From Halichondria panicea (Eukaryota > Porifera > Demospongiae > Suberitida > Halichondriidae), in contig NC_087393.1 of assembly GCF_963675165.1 (NCBI RefSeq), positions 3,663,502 through 3,727,501 on the forward strand: a DNA stretch of 64,000 bases. The letters are read 5' to 3'. Shown here in pieces: positions 1 through 12,600 of this stretch. Every line of letters begins with the position of its first letter. Within the stretch, counting starts at the first letter, position 1. The notes beneath the pieces were generated by a model that had not been told where the DNA came from, did not search any database, and was given only the letters and a program-made list of their open reading frames with translations. A program made the position numbers and the translations under genes.

Positions 1-660
1 TGAGCACTGATTTGTCAGACGGGAGAATTGGCCGTGCTGTATTAGCATAGCTGCTCCCTGTGACCGATGCCATCATCGTCATAGTTACTCTGAACCACCA
101 GTCAACCGTTTTTGTGATAGCAGACTCAGTTGCATCGATCCTACGTAACTGTACCGAGTATTTTCTATTTTCTTTCTTGCTCTGTACACATAGCAACCTC
201 TCCCTCTCGTGAAGTACCAGACGTTGGCGTTGATGAGAGTCGTACTGAGACGTGCAGTCGAGACTATTGGCACTGCTGTTTTGGTCAGGAGTCTGCAGTC
301 AAGTGAGTAACGGCGTCTAGTACTATAATTATTACACTGAACTGCATGTGCAGTTAGTTTCTTGCACAGTCTCAAAGGCGACAAATAATACTGTGTAGTT
401 CAAAAGTTTCTGGGTGTAATAATTATTGTGCCAGTATTGTATTAATTGGTATGTAGTACGCTCTATTGCTTTCAGTGTGATGATGATTTATATATTAGCT
501 CTATCTGTATATGCATTCATTGTATAATTTGATGAGAGACATTCACTCTGAGCACTGAAATTAGAGAATGCATGATCATAATAGTCGACACATTGATGTG
601 CCACTGTTCGATACACGAGAGTGTGCGTATGCATTTCAATATTTCGATATGTTTTCGCAG
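1..660. other. URB1 5' flank, no exon supported
   Basis: This stretch precedes the first exon I can support for URB1. A GTGAGT donor-like site sits near 300, but the open frame before it ends in the wrong phase to join the exon at 661, so I do not call an exon. It is most likely intron; the N-terminal exons of URB1 would lie upstream of the window. Confidence 0.4.
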
Positions 661-3600
661 TTGATTCGTTCCTTGTGACGTATGCTGACAGAGTGTTGAA
701 GTGTCTGCCTGACATCAAAACCCTCATCTCCCTGCACCAGCATCTATCAAAGGGTGTGGTCAGTGGGTGTGCCCTCGATAAGCTGGACCACAGTGATCAG
801 CTCAAAAACGCTGGTAAAGTTATCCTTTGTCATCGATTCTGTTTCCTTTCTAGAGGAGTCATTCCCGTGGTATGACTCCCGTGGTATGCTTTAGTTTTAC
901 ATGGGAGCTAGCATACATGACTTTTGTCACCGATTCTGTTTTCTTTTTAAGCGTGGTATACATTATTCTGCGTGGGAGCTGGCATACAGTGACAGTTTCG
1001 CGCACACTCAATCGTATCCCTACCCTTCCGCTAATAGAGCTTCAAGAGTCACCAGACCTCCTCTCAGTCTGGCTAGAAGTGCTGCGGTATTACCAGACCC
1101 TCTCTCCCACCATCTTCCTTGTGGCCGGCTACAACCTTACCAAACTACTGCCCACGGTGGGTGGAAAGGGAATTCCCTCTGCCGTTGTCATGCCGACAAT
1201 TCAGCTGCTCACAGAAGCTCCAGTCGGGAGCATTAAGTGGACACAGAAGGTGTGTTTGTGGGAGGAGTTCCGTACCTGTTACTGTGACATTGTGCGTACA
1301 TGTATAACAGTAATTTCTATCGTAATTATAATGACTTACATGTACGTGTTACTAAGCTGTGTTCATTGAAAAGAGAAGAGAGGCACCTGCGCTTTGAGGT
1401 GTAGCCGTAAGATTGCATGTCTTGTGATGTACACAGTATCAGTATTCAACTTAAGAATCGTTTTCTATTGAATCGTAGCCATCAGACCGAAGCAAAACAT
1501 GCCTTGAGGCATTAAGCATTCGGGGTGCTTGTGGGGTTTTTGCTTCAGTAATAAAAAAAAAAATGCATTTAAGATCGAGGGTTACATAGGTATGCATTTG
1601 CATAAGATTGTCGTCTATGTCCTTTGTCATTATTGTTGATTGCCTCCACAGGGAGGGTCAGCGCTGAAGAGTGTTCTGTTGCTCATGCTCAACCCTTCAA
1701 TGGAGATAGCAACAATGGCCACTACCCTTGCTCACAAGGTGAGACAGTAAGTATCCAATACTATGTACGCACCTTAGAAACTAGCTGAATTAGCGTACCA
1801 ATTAATGCTCGATTTTAGGTGCCATTACCAGCTTTTGTGATGGAAATTTATAAGCGCTTTTCAAGCAATTAATGAAAACGCGTTAAGAGTTATAGACATA
1901 ACAAAAGGTGCCTATCTTTTGAGTGTGAGTATGAAGTTAATAAACTATAACCTCAAAATGTCAGTACATGTAGTCAAGTTAGTAGTCTATTAGTGCGTCT
2001 ATAGTGTTGACTTGTTGTTATGTGTACTAACACCAAGAACGAAACGAGAGCTAGAGGGAGTATCGAATTTATGCAAAAGTAACGTGACTTCCAATATTGA
2101 CAATAAATATATTGCTGCCTCGAGGCACAAGTAGGGACTCCGGGCACTCAGATTGGTCAGTTACTAAGCAGGCAAGTAGTCGCGTTGCTTTCCGAATAGT
2201 TACATCTGATCAGAGATACAAAAGAAAGGGGATTGGAAACGACCGCCCACCCTATGTAAAAGGACTGACATCCGGTGAAGCACTCCGTGTAATTATTGCG
2301 CTCGCAAATAATTACATGGAAAAGTTTTATATCCCTGGTTTCTAGCTCTCCTATCCACTAGAGATCACTCAGGGCCTGGGAGATACTTGAGAGAAGTAAG
2401 CTTATACCACTGACAAGCTCTAAGTCCGTTGTCTTTACTCTGTTTCCAATTTTTTTGAGTTTAGCTTGAATTACTCTATGTCAACTTTTCTCTGTCCCTC
2501 CTGTGAAGTCAAAACAGCAAAGGACATTGCTTGACTTGGTTATTATGTATCTAAGTGCTACATAGAATGGCTTCATGCTATAGATAAGCTGTACTGTTCA
2601 AAAACGTTTGCAGTATAGTCCTTCAAACTGCTTTAGTATACTTTTAGACACGCCACGGGCCTGTCCCTCCTACGACTTCATAGTAAAGGCTATTTCTTCT
2701 TGCATAGCATTTATTTGTCTAGTAATAGTGGCTACATGGCTTAGTCGACTTTTTAGAGCTAAATTCTCTTTACTTTTTAGAAAAATCAACATTAAAAATG
2801 ATCAATTTCACTGTTTCTATGTACAGCACATTGTAGAGCAGTCAAGACTGGTAATGAGCATGCTGACTATAAATATAATCCTTTGTAGTTTTAGCTACGC
2901 CCTATAACGCGGAATGCTTCACGCAAAAATTTCGTAAAAATTTCGTTTCCAATCCCCTTTCTTTTGTATCTCTGATCTGATACACGGTACTACGTTCAAT
3001 GCTCCTCCTCTTTTAATACGGGCGCTTGCTAATAAAGTCTGACTGTCGCTGGCCATGAAAAGTCATTATACTTTCATTCTTACATACTAAGTGAAGCGTT
3101 TATGTTATCCACCTGCTCTGGTTCTTCTCGTCTCTAAAATACTAATTGTTTGGGTATGACGCTGTAAAAGCCTGGCAATTGGCAATCGAAAGAATCTTAT
3201 GTTCGAAACCAAATAATATTACCGTATTACTAGAATGTTTTGCGAGCATCAAAACATATGCGAACTTTGCGAGGGTTGATCAATTCGCAACATTAAAAAT
3301 CGCAAAACCTAAATTATTACTAGTAAATACTCACGGTCCTTTGCCAGAACGCAATAGTTAGATTGCAAAGGGCCAACATTTCTGCTGATTTGGCTCATTC
3401 GCACAGGTTTTTCACTCGCAAAATATTCTAGTAATACGGTATACTGTTTACATTAATTTGTATAAATAACATTAGTGGTCTATCACATATCTACATGTGC
3501 ACACTAGAACTAGTTTCTGTTCAATATTGAACAAAAGTTAATATTAAGTCACATTGTTCCATGTTTACGCTAGCCAAGACTTGTAGCCTGCTCTTTGTAC

Positions 3601-6600
3601 TGTGACTTTGAAGAGCACGTTTTTCCCACAATAGTCAATTTTGTTTTTCGTACGTAAAGTAGTAAGCTTATTTAACTCTGCTTCTTGTGCACAAATGACT
3701 TTACTCCACTGATCTTGTGTGCATTCGTACTCCGTGTGATTTTGGTCCTCTGTCTGGTTAAGAAGCGTGACCTTGATGCTACCCAAAAATCTTGGCGTAG
3801 CTTTCACATATATCTTCATGTCTGGTTGGGTCTCTCTCTCGAACTTTTTGACATTAAATGTTAGTACTAATTCGCAGTCAGTATGTTTATAATGTAGAGG
3901 TGGACTATTAAATATATTATCGCCTTTAAGTAGCAAAAGTGGGTCTCGTTTCAAAATGAACGGCTCTTTTTCTGATATTGATATTCTTTTGGAAGAATTA
4001 ACTTTGCTAGAGAGGCTGGTTATAACTCTATCTTGTTTTTCAACTGTTTGCATCAACTCAAGTACTTTTTCTTTTGCACCTTGGAGATGTAGCTTGGAAT
4101 CTTCCTCGTGTTTCTTCATTTTTTTTCTCACCTCTTTTTCTTCACAGCCAAGTTTAGCAAACTTGCATGGAGTCGGCTCAAAATCACATTCAGATCGATG
4201 TCTTTCTATATCTTCTCTGTGCATAGGCTGATTGCATCGTATATTTGGGCACTCAACTATCACTTTTTTGCATTCTTGCGGATGATCTTTAGTGATTGTT
4301 TTGAATTCTCCTGTTTTAGAACAGAGCTCGCATTCGTGTGGTCGACGGGGGCACGCATTTTGTTCGTGGTTTTCTAGGTCTCGACGAAGCAATCGTGTAC
4401 AATCACATTCATACATACATGCCGCTATAGCGTAATCACATTTGTCGTGATGGTCCTTTGCATTGCCCAATTCACCTTCCCATAGACACCCATATTCACG
4501 ATTGTTGCACTTCACCTTCAATCGATTCACATCTTGGTCACCTAAATTATGAGTATGTAAGTTTTTAACCTTAAGAATTATTATTTAGCTTATTTTCTTA
4601 CCTCTTCGATCGGGGTAGGTAGTGAACTCTTGTCGACAGTTAGGGCAAGTCGGATTGCTACTTTTCTGTCTGTGATCGTCTACACATGCACTTGTTGCAA
4701 AATAGTTTTCCACATTCCCCGTGCTGTTGAGCTTGTTTCACAACAGAGTGGCATATCTGACACGTTAAGCTATCTGGAAGTACTTCTATAAACTCGTACT
4801 GGGACCCTTCCATTGCTGAACAAATAGTTCATGCAAGTCGTCTTGTTTTGGTTCAAAAGTTAGTATGTTATCACATGACTTTTTAGGGGTGTACGTTTTT
4901 CTGTATTTCACATGATTATTATTCATTGCCTGTTGATGTTTCGTGCAGTGGGTTTAATTGCTGTAGAGATGTAACAATAAGTTTGTGTGCACATTCATTT
5001 CTTATCGTGTCTCAGTACGCTTGCTCATATCAGGATCCTGAATTTTTGTAGCAAAAGTCTTGTTAGTTTGCTCTGCATTTGGCATCAGCCATTATTCACT
5101 TCGCACGTTTATAGCATTACCAACAATCACATTTCCCGTAATTTCCAGCAAAGATTTTGTAAAAATTATTATTTTATACATAATTATGATTTAATTACTC
5201 GTCAGTAAAAAGCTTGCATTGAGGCATCAGCACATAATTATATAGTATTACTAAATAAATAGTTTGTATTGTAACACAATCGTAAACGTGTTTGTGTAGT
5301 TAGGTATGGCATAATTTATATAGCATTTTATTACAATGGTTACATTGTTCATGTGGTACACTCCAGCCATGGCTTGTCCCCTGGGACTTGTACAACGATT
5401 TGAAAGTACAAATTATCATTCCTCAGGTACTGTGTCGCCTTTTTACTATCGTACACTAGCCTGCTGTGTGCAATGAGGCGGGCCTTGCCCCACCCACTAG
5501 ACCTCTCTCCGCCAACCACTACACGTCCATTTATCTCCTCGTCTTCGTCAGTGGGGAAAGCAATGTTAAACTTGAGATGATTCTTATCATCAATCTGGTT
5601 AATCAGCTCCACCACTATGGTGCCTTTGAACGGCCATGTCAAGGAATTGTCGTTGTCTCCCTTCTCAAGATGGACATAAAGAGAGACGTGTGTATTCTTT
5701 CCAACTCCATTGCCGTTTGGCCAGGCTGCAAGAATCAATCTATAACCACCTTGACTCGAGTAGAAAGGGGGGCTGTAAATAACCTTGTTTTGTCGCTTGT
5801 GCTCGGAGAACTTTGTGAATCGGAAGTATATCGGTGCTGTGTATCTCCTGCAGCTGCCAATGCTTTCCTTAATGGCTTCTATGTCTTTGTTCTGCTGCTT
5901 TATCTGAGCTCTGAACATCTTATCCTGCTCTTCAATCAGTTTAGTCAGCTCCAAAACCTTCTCTTTAGTTTTCTGAAGATGTTGATGGTCGTCTTCCTCG
6001 TGAGCTATCAAATCTCTCCTGGGCAGGCGTTTTGTGCAACCAAGCTCGTTAAATTTGCAGCTGCCTACTTCGAACTGACACTCGGATTTGTGTTTCTCCA
6101 ACTCTGAACGTGGGATGCTGTCTTCACATTTGGTTTGTGGGCAGCGAACTTTAACTCCGGGACAGGTTTCGAGGTGTAGAGATACCCTCTCTGCATATAT
6201 CCCAGGTTCCGTGCAATGTGGGCAAATGTATTGTCGTCTCACACATTCGTTTTCCAGGTGGTTCTGAAGACCTTTGCGAGAAATGCGCACCATTTCTTGA
6301 TTCACGGTGCATCCATTTGGGCAGATGACCTGGCTATATTCGCATTCCTTGGTATGCTCATCTAGAGAACTGAGTGCTCCTGTCCACTGGCAGCCATCAT
6401 TTGCACCTGTGCATCCCACCTTTATCGTCTTGATCTCTTGGTCACCTGTGTAAATGTTGTGTTGCAGGCATTGTATACTGCAGGCCATATCTTCTGTAAC
6501 ATTATCAAGATATATTTTTTGCTATTTCAGCTACCGTACTTCTTCTAGAAGAAATAGCCAATGGCTTATGGGATAAATCTGCGCCTTATTAGAAGGGAGC

Positions 6601-9600
6601 CTCTTTTAGAAGAAGTACTGTAGCTTAAAAGTTACAGCAATGCTGAACACTTTAATACATCAAATCTTAGAACATTGTTTGTGCATGCCTATGTAATTGT
6701 TTGGAGCTCACTCTTTCCATCAAAGAAGGTAATTAGCTGGAGATCACAGTTAGGGCATTTGTTGCTTATCTGTCGGTGCTGAGTCAGACAGCTGTTACAG
6801 AAGAGCTTCCACACTCTCCATGTTGTTGTGGCTGCCTGGCTACAGCTAGACAGATGACACACTTGAGCCCATGAGGAGGCTCCTCCACAAACTGGTAGCC
6901 ATAGCCTCCTCTAACTCTAGTGATAGCCATCTTGGTCAGAAATAATAAATTTTGATTTACATGTGACTATTGTGTTTTGAGGTGACCTTATATAGGTGAC
7001 AGTCAACATGTTAATTGAATTCCTGTGGTTGATTTTTAGATAAAATTGGTGCTTTGGCACAAGCAAGCATAATCGTGTGATTCTTAGTTGCCTTTAATTA
7101 GCTTGCACGAAGAGGTGATTGTACGTTTGCATGAAAAACTTGTATTGAAATGAACACAAACTAGTACTTCAGAAGTGGCAATGCCTTAAAAATTATCTAC
7201 TTCCTTTCTGGCCGCTAATACTATAAGCCACATTCATGACGTATCTAATCCTCTTAAGTTATTAGATACGCAATACATTTGACGTATTATTGCAGTTGGT
7301 TTAGGCTGATGCTAATATGTGTTTACCGTTGTTCTGCTAAGGTTTCGTATACATTTTGAAGCGTGAAGCATATAAATCATAATCATTTTGTTGAGTTTAT
7401 AATTGGTGAGGGTATATAAATTTAAATGTGTTTAGTATATAAATCGTGAGGTGTGGAGTCAGCCAAAACATAATATTACCATATACAGCGTACAGCGATA
7501 CAATAGATCATGCAGAGCCTTTTTTAATAGGCTTTTCTACACTAGTAATACGAAAGTACAGCGTGTCACTCCTTAGGTACTGCCTTTTACTTGAGATGTT
7601 TGCCAGTTCTCTGTTAGAGACAAACTGTTCCTTTCCCCAACCTGTTGTGGTCTTGCCCTCAACCATTTTCCCGCTGACGTAGTCAATATTAGGGAAATGA
7701 ATATCATTGCTGAAGTGGTTGCGGTCTTGTAGCTGATTGAGTATCTCGACTTTTACAGAGCCTTGAAACGGCCAGGTTAGGTATTCGTCATCTTGTCCTT
7801 CTGTAATGGCTAGATATACAGAGACGTGTGTGTTTGCACCCTGGTTTCGACCGTTTGCATAAATCACCAATTGAAATCGATAGCCCGTTTTGAGGTAGAA
7901 CTTCGAACTGGCAAATAGCTTGTCTTGCAGCTTGTGCATGTCGAATTCTCTAAACTTAAGAGTAGTCGGTCCTTTGTATCTCACACAAGTGAGCATGCTG
8001 TGATGAAGATCAGCTAGTACTTTGTTTCTCTGTTTAATGAATACTCTGAACCTTGTCTCCCTCTGTTTGAGGATCAGTGTGAGCTCTAGTACGTTCTCTT
8101 TAGTTAGCTGTAGATGGAGTAGGTCATTTTCTTCGTGCTCCTGTAAATCAGCTAGTTTCAGTATAGCAGGACAGCCAACATCCGCAAACTTGCACTGTAT
8201 GGCTTTGTGCAGGCAATAGTTGATGTGGGTATCAAGGTAGCAACGTTGTATGCTTTGGTTGCACTCGGGATAAGGGCATTGAACTTTAGCCTTTGGGCAG
8301 CTGTCAATATGTAGCGTTGTTATCTTCTCGTATGGTCCCAAGATGCTGCAGTGTGGGCACTGGTGTGAACGGTTTGGGCAGATGGCTGAATGTTCGTTCA
8401 AATCTTTTTGTAGTAGTTTAGCGTCCGACTCGAATGTTTTGCAGTTGTTGGGGCATCTCACGACCTGGTAGTTGCATGCTGTGCTGTGTCTGAGCATAAA
8501 GCCCAGATCTCCAACCCATGGACAGCCATTGACCACATTGCTGCATTTCACCTGTAGGGCCTTCACTTCTACATCACCTATAATACTGGTTATAATAACA
8601 ATAACACGGTACATGTACTCACTCTTTCCATTGTAAAACGTGTTTAGCTGGAGATCACAATTAGGGCATTTGTTGTTTTTCTGTCGGTGCTGAGCCAGAC
8701 AGCTGCTACAGAAGAGCTTCCCACACTCTCCATGTTGTTGAGGTTGCCTGGTTACAGCTAGACAGATGACACACTTGAGCTCACGGGGAGGCTCCTCCTC
8801 AAACTGGTAGTCATAGCCTCCTCTAACTCTAGTGGTAGCCATCTTTGTTGTTTTCGATCATTCATTGACTGTCGTTACATAACTCGGGTTTTTGAGTTGA
8901 CCTTTATTAGTTGCTGTCAACAGTTCCATGTGGTTGATTTTTAGATTGTGGTGTTGTCTGCAAGTGCTGGGCGTAATCATGTGATTCCTTACTTGGCACG
9001 AAGAGGTAATTCCATTCTTACTACACAAATGTGTTAAAGAACTTGACATGTAAATTTTGATCAATCAGTTGTGCACCAAGTGTGTGGAACACCCAAAAAT
9101 TTATAACTTTACCATGCTAACTCCAGTCCTGGCGACGCCTACTATAATCCACATCTGGTACCATATATGCCACTTGATCCACTTGCATAGTTTGTTTTTA
9201 GATACACTACTGGTACATGTAGCAGCAGGTCAGGTTTATATCGAGGGTATACATTTTCGTGTTTTTCTCTGATTAAATGTGTACTGTGAATATGCATACC
9301 TACGAATATGAATATCGTATGCATGCATGCGGCAAAAGGCTAATATAGTCCACACAAATTTAATCTGCAAGTGTAAAGCAACATGTAAGTCATAATCAGT
9401 TTGTCCTAGGTGTGATTTCTAATTAACAAGGATATATATATATATATAACTGTGAGAGCTTGTCAAACGTAGGTGTGGAGTCAGCAAAACACATTACCAT
9501 ACACAGCAACACAATAGATCATTGTCTGTCAAACAGAGCCTTTTTTACAGGCTTTTCTACACTAGTAATACGAAAGTACAGTGTGTCATTTCTTAGGTAC

Positions 9601-12600
9601 TGCCTTTTACTTGAGATGTTTGCCAGTTCTCTGTTAGAGATAAATAGATCACTCCCCCAACCTCTTGTGGTCTTACCCTCAACCATTCTCCCACACACAC
9701 AGTCATTGAGGAAAGGAATAGCAATGCTAAAGTGGTTGCGGTCTTGTAGCTGATTGAGTATCTCGACTTTTACAGAGCCTTGAAACGGCCAGGTTAGGTA
9801 TTCGTCATCCTGCCCTTCTGTAATGCCTAGATATACAGAGACATGTGTGTTTGCACCCTGGTTTCGACCATTTGCATAAACCAACAGTTTAAATCGATAG
9901 CCTGTTTTAAGGTAGAACTTTGGACTGGCAAATTGCTTATCTTGCAGCTTATGCATGTCAAATTCTCTAAACTTAAGAGTAGTCGGTCCTTTGTATCTCA
10001 CACAAGTGAGCATGCTGTGATGAAGATCAGCTAGTACTTTGTTTCTCTGTTCAATGAATACTCTGAACCGTGTCTCCCTCTCTTTGAGAATCTTTGTCAG
10101 GTCTAGTACATTCTCTTTAGTTAGCTGTAGATGGAGTAGGTCATTTTCTTCGTGCTCCTGTAAATCAGCTAGTTTCAGTATAGCAGGACAGCCAACGTTT
10201 GCAAACTTGCACTGTACGGCTTTGTGTGGGCAATAGTTGATGTGGGTATCAAGGTAGCAACGTTGTATACTTTGGTTGCACTCGGGATAAGGGCATTGAA
10301 CTTTAGCTTTTGGGCAGCTGTCAATATGTAGCGTTGTTATCTTCTCGTATGGTCCCATGATGCTGCAGTGTGGGCACTGGTGTGAACGGTTTGGGCAGAT
10401 GACTAAATGTTCGTTCAAATCTTTTTGTAATAGTTTAGCGTCCGACTCGAGTGTGTTGCAGTTGTTGGGGCATCTCACGACCTGGTAGTTGCATGCTGTG
10501 CTGTGTCTGAGCATAAAGCCCAAATCTCCAACCCATGGACAGCCATTGACCACATTGCTGCACTTCACCTGTAGGGCCTTCACTTCTACATCACCTATAA
10601 ATTAATAATATGATTTAAGCCTAATGAAGGCACCGCGAGTGCTGATGCCACAGTGGATGTGTCAAAACTACATAACATAAAGCTACTATAGCTGCTAATA
10701 AACATGATGAACATTTTTGCCTAGGGAAACTCAAATCGGAGTGATTGACCACACGATTGTTACTACAAAGGATGCCCAAAGTCTGTAATTAATGGCTACT
10801 GCATCAGTAGAGCATTGCAGCTAACTACTAAGTAGAGTAGTAACACTACATGGAAAGCTTTTGCTACGCACTATTCTGAAAAGGCTGCAATGGCATTCCA
10901 AGTAAGCAGAACTAGGCATAACTCCTAGAAGCCTATAAAAACTCTTCTTGCCTTTCATTGATCCTTGGGCAGACACTGACACACACACAAACTCACTACC
11001 GTATACCGCGCTTGCGTATACACATGCCTAGGCATAATAACACGGTACATGTACTCACTCTTTCCATCAAAGAAGGTGATTAGCTGGAGGTCACAGTTAG
11101 GGCATTTGTTGCTTTTCTGTCGGTGCTGAGTCAGACAGCTGCTACAAAAAAGCTTCCCACACCCTCCATGTTGTTGGGGCTGCCTGGCTACAGCTAGACA
11201 GATGACACACTTGAGCTCACAAGGAGGCTCCTCCACAAACTGGTAGTCATAGCCTCCTCTAACTCTAGTGGTAGCCATCTTGGTTTTCCTTTAGTCACAT
11301 CACATGATGCTATTCATTATCAGATCATCATGAATATTCATACACTCCTGCATGATGTTATTCATAGCATTAGAACAACATGTACAATCATGTAAGTAAA
11401 TTATTAATGTTTAAGAACTGTTGCCAAACTAGATAAATACATGGGTTAAAAAAAAAAACATAAATAATTATAGTACAGTTTTGCGCTATAATAAATGTGT
11501 ATACATGCACCAGTTAGTTCTATGTGTACGTGTGTGTTTATGTGTCCTCGAAACTTCACTTCACATGTCGCACTCTAGCCATGGCTTGTACTCGGGTAGC
11601 TGCGTTGCTACTCTAAACACAAGTTTGTTGTCTTTGAGGTACTGACAGTTCTTACGAGACTTGTGCCCAAGGTGCCTGTGAGCAATGAAGTGTGTTGTGC
11701 CCCATCCCCTTTTCCTGACCATGCCAGTGACACGCCCGCTAACTTCCTCGTCTTGCGGAAACTTGATGGTGTATTGTTTGTGGTTCTTGTCTTCGAGCTG
11801 GTTGAGTAACTCGATGATAACTGAGCCTTGGAAGGGCCATGTGAGGGAATCATCGTTAACCCCCCTCTCCACATGGGCGTACACTGAAACGTGTGTATCT
11901 TCTCCTCCGTCAAGACCGTTAGTATTAACGCTGATGCTCAACCGGTAGCCTTTCGAACTGGAGTAAAAACTGGGACTGTGAAATGGCTTGTTGCCCACTT
12001 TGTACTTTCGATATTTCGTGAGCTCGAACGTCTTGGCTTTATTTGGAGGTGCAGCTGTTAGCGAGTTGATCTTATTTTCTTGTTGCTTGATTTCCTCTGT
12101 GAACTTCACCTCTTGTTTCTCTAGTTGGTCCATAAGCTCCAGCACCTTCTCTTTTGTGCTCTGTAGGTGCAGTCCCTCATCATCTTCGTGTGTTTTCAGC
12201 TCTCTCTTGGGAAGTTCATGATCACATCCAAACCTTGCAAACTTGCATGATGTTCGTTGAAACTCACACTCAGATTTGTGCCTCTCCATCTCACATCGCA
12301 GCACCCTCTCTCCGCATTCTTCGTTTGTACATTCGAGTGTGACCTTTGGGCACCGGTTGAGGTGCAGGTTCATTCTCTCCTCGTATTCACCCATTTCTTC
12401 GCAGTATGGACACTTGTACTGTCGTCTTGGACACTCTGTGTTGATGTGTGTCTCCAGCTGCCCCCGCTGAAGCTTGGTAATCTCTTGGTTGCTCTCACAC
12501 TTGTTAGGACATAGCAGGATAGCGTGGTCACACCTCTTCATGTGGTCTTCAATAGAGTAGAGCTCTCCCTCCCATGCACAGCCATTGGGCTGATTTTCAC

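Larger units (their letters stand above)
2158..9026. repeat. Left arm of large inverted duplication
   Basis: This segment carries TRAF-like genes A, B and C on the - strand and matches 28401-41031 in reverse orientation, where C', B' and A' lie on the + strand. Non-coding DNA matches too: the TCAGTTAC-AAGCAGGCAAG edge near 2158 matches the complement near 41020, and the AGAGGTAATTCCAT edge near 9003 matches the complement near 28415. The arm sits entirely inside an intron of URB1. Element E1 (2211-2974) is present here and absent from the other arm. Confidence 0.85.

Noticed and set aside
872-1037. Extension of the second URB1 exon to an upstream ATG at 872
   Set aside because: The acceptor CTAATAG at 1037 restores the phase of the preceding exon exactly, and the upstream residues do not look coding.
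3146-3361. 71-codon frame conserved in both arms (with 40591-40803)
   Set aside because: Conservation follows from the inverted duplication, and the frame runs through a TA-flanked MITE; the two ends diverge by frameshift.
5466-6107. 213-codon frame on the + strand across TRAF-like gene B
   Set aside because: It is the antisense shadow of the zinc-finger/MATH exon; the same shadow occurs over B' at 31262-31975.
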